The notes under the pieces are model-generated. The model was not told the origin of the DNA. It worked only from the letters and a program-made list of their open reading frames with translations, and did no database searches. A DNA stretch of 11,279 nucleotides, taken from positions 1-11,279 of the forward strand of contig CAJKNC010000055.1 in assembly GCA_905201175.1 (NCBI GenBank). Reading direction: 5' to 3'. Shown here in pieces: positions 1-5,707 of the stretch (within the stretch, counting starts at the first letter, position 1; each line of letters begins with the position of its first letter). Source of the DNA: an uncultured Succinatimonas sp. GTDB lineage: Bacteria > Pseudomonadota > Gammaproteobacteria > Enterobacterales > Succinivibrionaceae. A program made the position numbers and the translations under genes.

Positions 1-209
1 TAAGCATATTTTATTTTTTAATAATTTTTTGTTTTAGTTATACAACAACCAATTTTATGAATAGCTGTTCAATATTTTAAATATTTAAAAATAGGCAATG
101 ATATATTGGGTAGCTAGCATACTTTTATATAAAACAAGTAATAAATAATTATTGATATATGGCTTGAGTCTACTTTTTACCAAAATAAGCTTTGGTTGTT
201 TGGTTTCTA

Positions 210-238
210 TTGAGGTGTTTTTTGTTACGCTTTATAAT
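210..238 (+). promoter_or_regulatory. Candidate sigma-70 promoter of the yibN-secB-gpsA operon
   Basis: A -35 element TTGAGG (210-215) and a perfect -10 TATAAT (233-238) are separated by the ideal 17 bp. Transcription would start near 245, giving a leader of about 247 nt before the rhodanese-like gene. A second TATAAT at 293-298 has no good -35. AT-rich DNA produces chance -10 boxes, so the -35 and the spacing carry most of the weight. Confidence 0.5.
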
Positions 239-410
239 TAAATACAGATATTAAGCATATGCTTAGTTTTCCTAAAGTTTAGGCATGGCATATATAATAG
301 TGACTATTCTTTGCTTTAAGATTAGTTATAAAAAGATCTTGGGCTTATAAAGCCTACAATATTTGTTGTAAGATTATTTAGCCTAACTCTTACATAATCA
401 GGCTAAAATC

Positions 411-480
411 AAGGCAAATTTGAATGTTCATGTCAGATGTATCGAGCACTGATAATGGATTTGCGCTTTTAATTTTTTTT
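411..480 (+). terminator. Terminator-like hairpin and U-run just before yibN
   Basis: AAGGCAAAT (411-419) can pair with 459-468 (ATTTGC, bulged G465, then CTT). An inner stem pairs TGTCAG (431-436) with CTGATA (449-454). The structure is followed by TT AA and eight T residues (473-480), directly against the GAGGTG ribosome binding site at 481. The stem is AT-rich and the loop long, so termination would be weak; a leader attenuator or a chance fold are both possible. Confidence 0.3.
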
Positions 481-491
481 GAGGTGTTTAC

Positions 492-956
492 GTGGGAGAT
501 TTATTCTCTGCTGAAAATATGGCCGAATACAGTGCTTTTGCAAGCCGCCATCTATTTATGGTAGGTATTTGGGTTGTTGCTTTTGTCGCTTTAGTTTTTG
601 TTCAGATTAGAATATGGACTGCAAATATTAAAAAAATATCATCAAGCACTGCATCTATTAAGGTAAACCATGATAATGGAGTGTTTGTGGATGTACGCCC
701 TACAACTTTCTTTTCTAAAGGACATATTTCTGGTTCTTTAAATATTACTGCATCTGAGATTAAGAGCGGTAAATTGCAGCGTATCGATAATGCACAGGAT
801 AAACCTGTTATCTTAGTCGGAAAGGATAAATTTGATTCCGATACTTTTTATTGTGCACGCATTTTAAAGAGATTAGGGTATAAACAGGTTTTTACCCTTG
901 AAGGTGGTATAAATCAGTGGGTTATAGATAACCTGCCTATTACAACTAAGAGATAA
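492..956 (+). CDS. yibN: Membrane-anchored rhodanese-like protein (YibN type)
   Basis: This 154-residue protein has one transmembrane helix (about residues 21-40) followed by a cytoplasmic rhodanese domain. Domain landmarks are VDVR (66-69), GHISGS (77-82) and LEGGINQW (136-143). The start is a GTG preceded by GAGGTG at 481-486. Its place directly ahead of secB and gpsA matches E. coli yibN, whose product has been linked to the YidC insertase; grxC, which lies between yibN and secB in E. coli, is missing. The usual catalytic cysteine position after the PVILV strand is glycine (G110). The only cysteine, C121, lies further on in the next helix, so sulfurtransferase activity is doubtful and a binding or scaffold role is more likely. 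The family call is firm; the function is inferred. Confidence 0.85.
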   Translation: MGDLFSAENMAEYSAFASRHLFMVGIWVVAFVALVFVQIRIWTANIKKISSSTASIKVNHDNGVFVDVRPTTFFSKGHISGSLNITASEIKSGKLQRIDNAQDKPVILVGKDKFDSDTFYCARILKRLGYKQVFTLEGGINQWVIDNLPITTKR

Positions 957-980
957 TTTTTTTTATAATAAGGAAATCTT

Positions 981-1478
981 ATGTCAGATAACAATCAGCA
1001 ATCTCAGGAGCAACATAAGCAGCCTCAGTTTGAAATTTTACGTATTTACGCTAAGGATTGTTCTTTAGAAACTCCTAATAGTCCAGCCGTATTTTCCACT
1101 CAATGGAAGCCAAAGATTAATATTGAATTTGATGCAAAGCCAAGCCATGTTGCTGATGATCAATATGAAGTCGATATGCGCGTAACTGTAACCTGTACTA
1201 ATGATGACAAGCAGGCTTTTATCTGTGAGGTTCATCAAGCAGGATTATTCTTATTACGTAATTTAGGTCCTGAGGCGGCTGACTATTTATTGTCTGCTAC
1301 TGCTCCTAATATTTTGTTCCCATATGCTCGTGAACATATTTCCTCAATGATTTCTCGCGCATCCTTCCCGGTTCTTAATTTACGCCCAATTAATTTTGAA
1401 GCACTTTATCGTGCACGTAAGTTAGAGCAGGCTCAAAAGGCTCAGCAGGAACAAGCCGCAAATAAATCTAAAGAGTAA
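981..1478 (+). CDS. secB: Protein-export chaperone SecB
   Basis: SecB is a cytosolic homotetrameric chaperone that keeps preproteins unfolded and hands them to SecA at the SecYEG translocon. The 165-residue product aligns through its length with E. coli SecB (155 residues): the RIYAKD segment near residues 21-26, ADDQYEV (59-64), the highly conserved NILFPYARE (110-118) and FPVLNLRPINFEALY (129-143). The C-terminal tail (about 146-165) is longer than in E. coli and rich in Gln, Ala and Lys. The ATG start has an AAGGA site at 970-974. It sits 24 bp after the rhodanese-like gene and 9 bp before gpsA, so the three are almost certainly one transcript. The identification is secure. Confidence 0.97.
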   Translation: MSDNNQQSQEQHKQPQFEILRIYAKDCSLETPNSPAVFSTQWKPKINIEFDAKPSHVADDQYEVDMRVTVTCTNDDKQAFICEVHQAGLFLLRNLGPEAADYLLSATAPNILFPYAREHISSMISRASFPVLNLRPINFEALYRARKLEQAQKAQQEQAANKSKE

Positions 1479-1487
1479 AAAGCTGCG

Positions 1488-2492
1488 ATGACTGACTGCA
1501 AAAGTGCGTTAAGCGTTATTGGTGCCGGATCATATGGTACTTCTTTAGCAGTCTCGGTTGCTTCTAAAGGGCTGCAGGTAACTCTATGGGATCGTAAGGT
1601 CGAAAGAGTCCTGCAGATGCAGCAGAAGCGTGAAAATAGCACCTATCTTCCTGGTATAAAATTTCCTGTAAGTCTCAAGTTAACCTCAGATCTCAAAGAA
1701 GCAATTGAAGATGCTTTGATTATTCTTTTGGTTGTTCCCAGCCATACTTTTAAGGAAATTTTAGAAAAAATTATTCCTTATCTGACCCCAAAACATCGTC
1801 TAGCTTGGGCTACTAAAGGTTTAGAGCGTGACAGCGGAGAGCTTTTAAGCAATACAGCAAAAGCTGTATTGCCTTTTCATATGTCTATGGCCGCATTATC
1901 TGGTCCTACTTTTGCTCGTGAATTAGCTTTGGGTATGCCTACAGCTATAGCGGTAGCAGGCAATGACAATGAATTTACAGCAGAGCTGTGTAAGCTTATG
2001 CATACTCCTACTTTTAGAATCTATGAGTGTCAGGATTTTATTGGTCTGCAATTAGGCGGTGCTATTAAGAATGTGATAGCTATAGCAGTAGGACTCTCTG
2101 ATGGTTTAGGTTATGGAGCTAATGCCCGTACAGCTTTAATTACCAGGGGCTTAGCTGAGATGATTCGTTTGGGGGTTGCTTTAGGTGCTACTGAGCGAGG
2201 CTTTATGGGGCTTTCTGGTTTGGGGGACTTAATCTTAACTTGTACTGACAATCAATCTCGAAATCGCCGTTTTGGCGTAATGTTAGGACAAGGCGTATCC
2301 GTTACTGAGGCTTTAGAAAAGATTGGTCAGGTCGTAGAAGGATACACTATGACCGTAACTTTACATAAACTCATATCTAATATGGATTTGCAAATGCCTA
2401 TTTGCAATGAATTATATGAAGTTTTATATAATGGTAAGTCAGGGCCGCAGGCAGCTATAGATTTGTTAGCTCGATCACTTAAAAGTGAGTAA
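1488..2492 (+). CDS. gpsA: Glycerol-3-phosphate dehydrogenase [NAD(P)+]
   Basis: GpsA reduces dihydroxyacetone phosphate to sn-glycerol 3-phosphate in the cytosol, the entry step of phospholipid synthesis. The 334-residue protein has the N-terminal Rossmann motif GAGSYG (12-17), VVPSH (82-86), the conserved lysines K110 (ATKGL) and K194 (GAIKNV), the GLGDL segment around D247 and NQSRNRRFG (255-263), which contributes to substrate binding. Length is normal for the family (E. coli 339). It follows secB by 9 bp in the same reading frame, with only a weak purine-rich site (AGAG, 1472-1475) before the ATG, so its translation is probably coupled to secB. The cysE gene that follows gpsA in E. coli is absent here. 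Identification is secure. Confidence 0.97.
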   Translation: MTDCKSALSVIGAGSYGTSLAVSVASKGLQVTLWDRKVERVLQMQQKRENSTYLPGIKFPVSLKLTSDLKEAIEDALIILLVVPSHTFKEILEKIIPYLTPKHRLAWATKGLERDSGELLSNTAKAVLPFHMSMAALSGPTFARELALGMPTAIAVAGNDNEFTAELCKLMHTPTFRIYECQDFIGLQLGGAIKNVIAIAVGLSDGLGYGANARTALITRGLAEMIRLGVALGATERGFMGLSGLGDLILTCTDNQSRNRRFGVMLGQGVSVTEALEKIGQVVEGYTMTVTLHKLISNMDLQMPICNELYEVLYNGKSGPQAAIDLLARSLKSE

Positions 2493-2577
2493 TTAATACG
2501 TGATATATTAAATATCATATTTTGTAATGAGCTTGATTGAATCAAATCTTAAAGATATTTTTATTAGTTTAATATCA

Positions 2578-2602
2578 AAAGGGAGCTTTAGCTCCCTTTA
2601 TT
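2578..2602. terminator. Terminator hairpin downstream of gpsA
   Basis: A perfect 9-bp stem AAAGGGAGC (2578-2586) / GCTCCCTTT (2591-2599) has a TTTA loop. It lies 85 bp after the gpsA stop codon and ends in a T-rich stretch. The A-tract on its left side makes it usable from the opposite strand too, so it could separate the convergent gpsA and nfuA transcripts. Confidence 0.75.
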
Positions 2603-2770
2603 ATTGATAAATTTCGTTTCAAATAAAAAGTGTAGTTTTAATAATTTATCTGATGAGCTATAGTTTTTAATTGCTATGGATAAAAAATAAATAGCAGTTC
2701 TAAATAAATATAATCTTACGGATTATTTTAATAAATGTATAAATACCATTAAACCATATGAATATAATAA

Positions 2771-2801
2771 GGATGGCCTTATTGGCCATCCAATATTATA
2801 T
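2771..2801 (-). terminator. Intrinsic terminator of nfuA
   Basis: GGATGGCC (2771-2778) and GGCCATCC (2784-2791) form an 8-bp GC-rich stem with a 5-nt loop. Read on the minus strand it is followed by TTATTATATT and lies 26 nt beyond the nfuA stop codon. The surrounding gene-free stretch 2493-2816 otherwise holds only AT-rich sequence with small chance palindromes. Confidence 0.75.
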
Positions 2802-2816
2802 TTACGTATAATTTTA

Positions 2817-3407
2817 TTAACCGTAAGTCTCTTCAGTAACTTTATGATCAGTTACATCAATTACATCTTTTATCATTCCAGGGAAAGCTTGGTTTAACTG
2901 GGTTTGAATTCCCTCTTTTAAAGTCAGACCTACCATGGAGCAACCTAAGCATCCGCCTTGGAATCTTACCTTAACAATACCATCGTCGGTAACGTCATCT
3001 AAAGATACAGCTCCGCCATGGCCGGCTAAAGCAGGACTTACAGTAGTATCGATAAAATATTTTATTTTATCTTTTAAGCTGGCATCTTCTGGCAAAGAGC
3101 TTTTATTTAAATTTGGAGCATGAAAAGTTAATAAATCAGATCCATCTTCATTTTTGGTGAGGTCTAAAACAGATTCGTCTAAAACCATACTTACAGAGCT
3201 ATCAATAACTATTTCAAACCCATTCATTTGAAAGTGCTCATCATTGCTGGTTATATACTCTTTTGGACAGTAAAGAATACCGCATTGAACTCCAGGAGTC
3301 CCAACATTAGTAGCAGTCAAGCGAATAGCTAGACCATCCATTTTTTGCTCTTTGATAATTTTTAAAAAATATTCTTGGGCTTTATCACTTACACTGATTT
3401 TGCTCAT
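2817..3407 (-). CDS. nfuA: Fe-S cluster carrier protein NfuA
   Basis: NfuA receives an iron-sulfur cluster and passes it to apoproteins such as aconitase, protecting Fe-S enzymes under oxidative stress or iron limitation. The 196-residue protein (E. coli 191) has an N-terminal degenerate A-type domain, with GTPGVQCGILYCP at about 36-48, and a C-terminal NifU-like domain. In the latter, the cluster ligands C153 and C156 lie in GGCLGCSMV, preceded by the family-typical AGHGGAVSL (128-136). The start codon lies at 3405-3407 with only a weak GGA-type site 12 nt upstream. It is transcribed divergently from the small HMA gene and converges on gpsA. In E. coli nfuA is near bioH; here bioH is 3 kb away. 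Identification is secure. Confidence 0.96.
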   Translation of the reverse strand: MSKISVSDKAQEYFLKIIKEQKMDGLAIRLTATNVGTPGVQCGILYCPKEYITSNDEHFQMNGFEIVIDSSVSMVLDESVLDLTKNEDGSDLLTFHAPNLNKSSLPEDASLKDKIKYFIDTTVSPALAGHGGAVSLDDVTDDGIVKVRFQGGCLGCSMVGLTLKEGIQTQLNQAFPGMIKDVIDVTDHKVTEETYG

Positions 3408-3458
3408 TGTTATATATATTCCATAATTAAGCGAGATTTATAGCTGTTTTTCAGGGGA

Positions 3459-3464
3459 ATTATA
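3459..3464 (-). promoter_or_regulatory. Candidate -10 box for nfuA
   Basis: On the minus strand this reads TATAAT, 52 bp before the nfuA start codon. No convincing -35 lies 16-18 bp upstream, so a real promoter here would need an activator or is weak. Confidence 0.3.
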
Positions 3465-3525
3465 CACGTGTGAGCATCATTAAAAGGATATTTGAAAAAA
3501 AAAGCTACATTATTTATGTAATATT

Positions 3526-3554
3526 TTGAAATTTGTTTTATCTTGCCATATAAT
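3526..3554 (+). promoter_or_regulatory. Promoter of the HMA-domain gene
   Basis: TTGAAA (3526-3531) and a perfect TATAAT (3549-3554) are spaced by 17 bp, one of the best promoter matches in the window. The expected start of transcription is about 3561, exactly where a 10-bp inverted repeat begins. A second TATAAT (3583-3588), inside the repeat's right arm, lacks a matching -35. Confidence 0.6.
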
Positions 3555-3559
3555 TCATC

Positions 3560-3587
3560 TTATAGTTGAGAAATTATTCAACTATAA
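3560..3587 (+). repeat. Perfect inverted repeat at the HMA-gene transcription start (possible operator)
   Basis: TTATAGTTGA (3560-3569) and TCAACTATAA (3578-3587) are perfect inverse copies around an 8-bp spacer. The position at +1 of the predicted promoter suits a repressor site, or a protective hairpin at the very 5' end of the mRNA. It has no following T-run, so it is not a terminator. The repeat is directly visible; its role is inferred. Confidence 0.6.
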
Positions 3588-3608
3588 TTATACTGTAGAG
3601 GTAGATAT

Positions 3609-3830
3609 ATGAAAGTTCGTTGCGATATTTCTGGTATTGATTGCCCTCATTGCGCAAGCAAATTAGAAGGGCTATTAAAAAAGTCTTTTATTGATGCTAA
3701 TTTGAATTTTGCTGCTGGCTCCTTAGTTATAGATGCAGATGATAATGCTGATGAAGATGAAGTTGTATTAAAGGCAAATAAAATAGCTTCTGATTTTGAA
3801 GATGGCATTGAGATTTTGATAAGAGATTAG
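3609..3830 (+). CDS. Small heavy-metal-associated (HMA) domain protein
   Basis: This 73-residue stand-alone protein has the size and pattern of a ferredoxin-fold HMA domain. Metal would be held by the N-terminal loop GIDCPHCASKLE (9-20), with C12 and C15 as the CxxC pair; a further Cys lies at position 5. The sequence around CPHC resembles both Zn/Cd P-type ATPase N-domains (GMDCxxC) and CopZ-type copper chaperones (CxHC). Residues 42-51 are strongly acidic (DADDNADEDE). An AGAGG site at 3597-3601 precedes the ATG. No transporter or partner ATPase lies in the window; its neighbours are divergent nfuA and downstream pckA. It may be a cytosolic metallochaperone or metal buffer, but which metal cannot be told from sequence. 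Confidence 0.8.
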   Translation: MKVRCDISGIDCPHCASKLEGLLKKSFIDANLNFAAGSLVIDADDNADEDEVVLKANKIASDFEDGIEILIRD

Positions 3831-3843
3831 TTTAAAAAAAATT

Positions 3844-3871
3844 TTGAGAATTATCTTATAAGGCAGATAAT
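3844..3871 (+). promoter_or_regulatory. Candidate pckA promoter overlapping an inverted repeat
   Basis: TTGAGA (3844-3849) and GATAAT (3866-3871) lie 16 bp apart, predicting a start near 3878 and a leader of about 145 nt. The spacer and -10 overlap an inverted repeat AATTATCT (3849-3856) / AGATAATT (3865-3872), which could instead be a weak terminator for the HMA gene. A second pairing, TTGAGAATT (3844-3852) with AATTCTCAA (3891-3899), competes for the same left arm. Confidence 0.4.
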
Positions 3872-3985
3872 TTTAAAAATTATGTATACAAATTCTCAAT
3901 TGAAAAATATTTGCTATTGAGGTGCAGGAATATTAGACGAAAGGACCTTTTTTACGGTAGAATTAGCAAGAGTTTTAGGACATAG

Positions 3986-4001
3986 CTGAGAATAATCTCA
4001 G
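3986..4001 (+). promoter_or_regulatory. Hairpin in the pckA 5' leader
   Basis: CTGAGA (3986-3991) and TCTCAG (3996-4001) form a 6-bp stem with an ATAA loop, extendable by a G-U and an A-U pair. It ends 11 nt before the GGAG ribosome binding site of pckA. It could stabilise this probably abundant mRNA; there is no U-run, so it is not a terminator. Confidence 0.4.
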
Positions 4002-4022
4002 TTTAAACAAGTGGAGAAAAAA

Positions 4023-5630
4023 ATGAGCTTAATTGACGAGCTTGGTTTAGCAAAGTACGGTATTACCGGTACTACTGAAGTTGTTCACAATCCTTCCTAT
4101 GAAGAGTTATTCGCCGCAGAGACTGCTGCCGACCTGACCGGTTTCGATAAAGGTGTTGAGACTGAGATGGGTGCCGTCAATGTTATGACCGGCGTTTATA
4201 CCGGCCGTTCTCCTAAAGACAAGTTCATTGTCATGGATGACACTTCTAAGGATACCTTCTGGTGGACCTCTGATGAGTTCAAAAATGATAACAAGCCGTT
4301 ATCTACTGAGTCTTGGAATGCTTTAAAGGTTTTAGCTGGCAAAGAACTTTCTAACAAGAAATTATATGTTGTTGATGGCTTCTGTGGTGCTAATGCTAAC
4401 ACTCGTATGGCTATTCGTTTCATTGTTGAGGTTGCATGGCAGGCTCACTTTGTTACTAATATGTTCATTCGTCCTACTGCTGAAGAGTTAAAGAACTTCA
4501 AGCCTGACTTCGTTGTTTTAAATGCTTCTAAAGCAAAAGTTGAGAACTACAAAGAGTTAGGTTTAAATTCTGAGACTGCTGTTGTTTTCAACCTTACTGA
4601 GCGTATGCAGTTAATTCTCAATACCTGGTACGGTGGCGAGATGAAGAAAGGTATGTTCTCTATGATGAACTACTACCTCCCGTTAAAGGGTATCGCTGCT
4701 ATGCATTGCTCTGCTAACACTGACAAAGCTGGCACCGAGACTGCTATTTTCTTCGGTCTTTCCGGCACTGGCAAGACCACCTTATCAACTGATCCGAAGC
4801 GTTTATTAATCGGTGATGATGAGCATGGCTGGGATGATGATGGCGTATTCAACTTCGAAGGTGGTTGCTATGCTAAGGTTATCAATCTCTCTAAGGAAAA
4901 TGAGCCTGATATTTGGAATGCAATCCGTCGCGATGCATTATTAGAGAACGTAACTGTTGATGCTAATGGTAAGATTGACTTCGCTGATAAGTCTGTAACT
5001 GAGAATACTCGTGTTTCTTACCCGATTTATCACATCAACAATATTGTTAAGCCGATTTCTAAGGGCCCTGCAGCTAAGCGCGTAATCTTCTTATCTGCTG
5101 ATGCTTTCGGTGTTTTACCTCCAGTTTCTATCTTAGATAAGAACCAGACCCAGTACTACTTCCTCTCCGGCTTCACTGCTAAGTTAGCTGGTACTGAGCG
5201 TGGCATTACCGAGCCTACCCCGACCTTCTCTTCTTGCTTCGGTGCAGCTTTCTTATCTTTACCTCCTACCAAGTATGCTGAGGTATTAGTTGAGCGCATG
5301 AATAAGTCTGGTGCTTCTGCTTACTTAGTAAATACTGGCTGGAACGGCACTGGCAAGCGTATTTCTATTAAGGATACTCGTGGTATTATCGATGCTATCT
5401 TAGATGGTTCTATCGACAAGGCTGAGACTAAGACCATTCCTGTATTCTCCTTCAAGGTTCCTACCGCTTTACCTGGTGTTGACAGCAAGATTTTAGATCC
5501 TCGTGATACTTATGCTGATCCTGCTGAGTGGGACAAGAAGGCTAAGGACTTAGCTGAGCGCTTCATTAAGAACTTCAAGAAGTTTGAGTCTTTAGGCGGC
5601 GATTTAGTTAAGGCTGGTCCGCAGCTCTAA
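4023..5630 (+). CDS. pckA: Phosphoenolpyruvate carboxykinase (ATP)
   Basis: PckA interconverts oxaloacetate + ATP and PEP + CO2 + ADP in the cytosol. In Succinivibrionaceae it runs towards oxaloacetate, fixing CO2 and making ATP on the route to succinate. The 535-residue protein shows TGRSPKDKF (60-68), the PEPCK signature around GEMKKGMFSMMN (205-216), the metal-ligand MHCSAN segment (227-232), the kinase-1a P-loop GLSGTGKTTL (245-254) and kinase-2 IGDDEHGW (263-270). The ATG at 4023 is chosen over an in-frame GTG at 4011 because that GTG overlaps the GGAG ribosome binding site (4013-4016), and the resulting MSL... start matches Anaerobiospirillum PckA as I remember it. Codon use is visibly more biased and GC-richer than the neighbours, as expected for a highly expressed gene. 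Confidence 0.97.
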   Translation: MSLIDELGLAKYGITGTTEVVHNPSYEELFAAETAADLTGFDKGVETEMGAVNVMTGVYTGRSPKDKFIVMDDTSKDTFWWTSDEFKNDNKPLSTESWNALKVLAGKELSNKKLYVVDGFCGANANTRMAIRFIVEVAWQAHFVTNMFIRPTAEELKNFKPDFVVLNASKAKVENYKELGLNSETAVVFNLTERMQLILNTWYGGEMKKGMFSMMNYYLPLKGIAAMHCSANTDKAGTETAIFFGLSGTGKTTLSTDPKRLLIGDDEHGWDDDGVFNFEGGCYAKVINLSKENEPDIWNAIRRDALLENVTVDANGKIDFADKSVTENTRVSYPIYHINNIVKPISKGPAAKRVIFLSADAFGVLPPVSILDKNQTQYYFLSGFTAKLAGTERGITEPTPTFSSCFGAAFLSLPPTKYAEVLVERMNKSGASAYLVNTGWNGTGKRISIKDTRGIIDAILDGSIDKAETKTIPVFSFKVPTALPGVDSKILDPRDTYADPAEWDKKAKDLAERFIKNFKKFESLGGDLVKAGPQL

Positions 5631-5658
5631 TTTTGAGCAGATTTAACGCTTAACTTAG

Positions 5659-5697
5659 ACCCGACATGACATTTAGTTGTGTCGGGTTTTTAATTTT
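5659..5697 (+). terminator. Strong intrinsic terminator after pckA
   Basis: ACCCGACA (5659-5666) pairs with TGTCGGGT (5680-5687). The stem extends inward through two G-U and two normal pairs to a 5-nt loop, and is followed by a T-tract (5687-5691, then AATTTT). It ends immediately before the greB ribosome binding site at 5698, so greB must be reached by read-through or from a promoter inside pckA. Confidence 0.9.
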
Positions 5698-5707
5698 GGA
5701 GAGAAAT

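Larger units (their letters stand above)
1..491. other. Gene-free, very AT-rich upstream region
   Basis: I see no convincing coding frame on either strand. Positions 1-209 hold nothing I can name. From 245 onward the stretch is probably the 5' leader of yibN and is dense in inverted repeats: 252-265 (TAAGCATATGCTTA, perfect palindrome), 271-283 (CCTAAAGTTTAGG), 296-308 (AATAGTGACTATT), 342-354 (GGCTT/AAGCC), 355-370 (TACAA/TTGTA) and 377-407 (TTTAGCCT/AGGCTAAA). A terminator-like structure ends it at 411-480. A 9-base copy of TAAGCATAT also occurs at 1-9. Confidence 0.6.

Noticed and set aside
210..252. Ten-codon leader peptide starting at a TTG after GAGGTG (212-217)
   Set aside because: The same GAGG is better explained as part of the -35 TTGAGG of the yibN promoter, and the frame is too short to support.
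2533..2545. FNR-box-like TTGATT-G-AATCAA
   Set aside because: The spacing between TTGAT and ATCAA is 3 rather than 4 bp, and it lies downstream of gpsA between terminators with no promoter to control.
4011..4022. GTG start for PckA
   Set aside because: The GTG overlaps the GGAG that serves as the SD of the ATG at 4023, and the family N-terminus fits the later start.
5666..5707. Upstream in-frame ATG for GreB
   Set aside because: It falls inside the pckA terminator stem, lacks an SD, and the extra residues do not match GreB; the ATG at 5708 has GGAGA at proper spacing.
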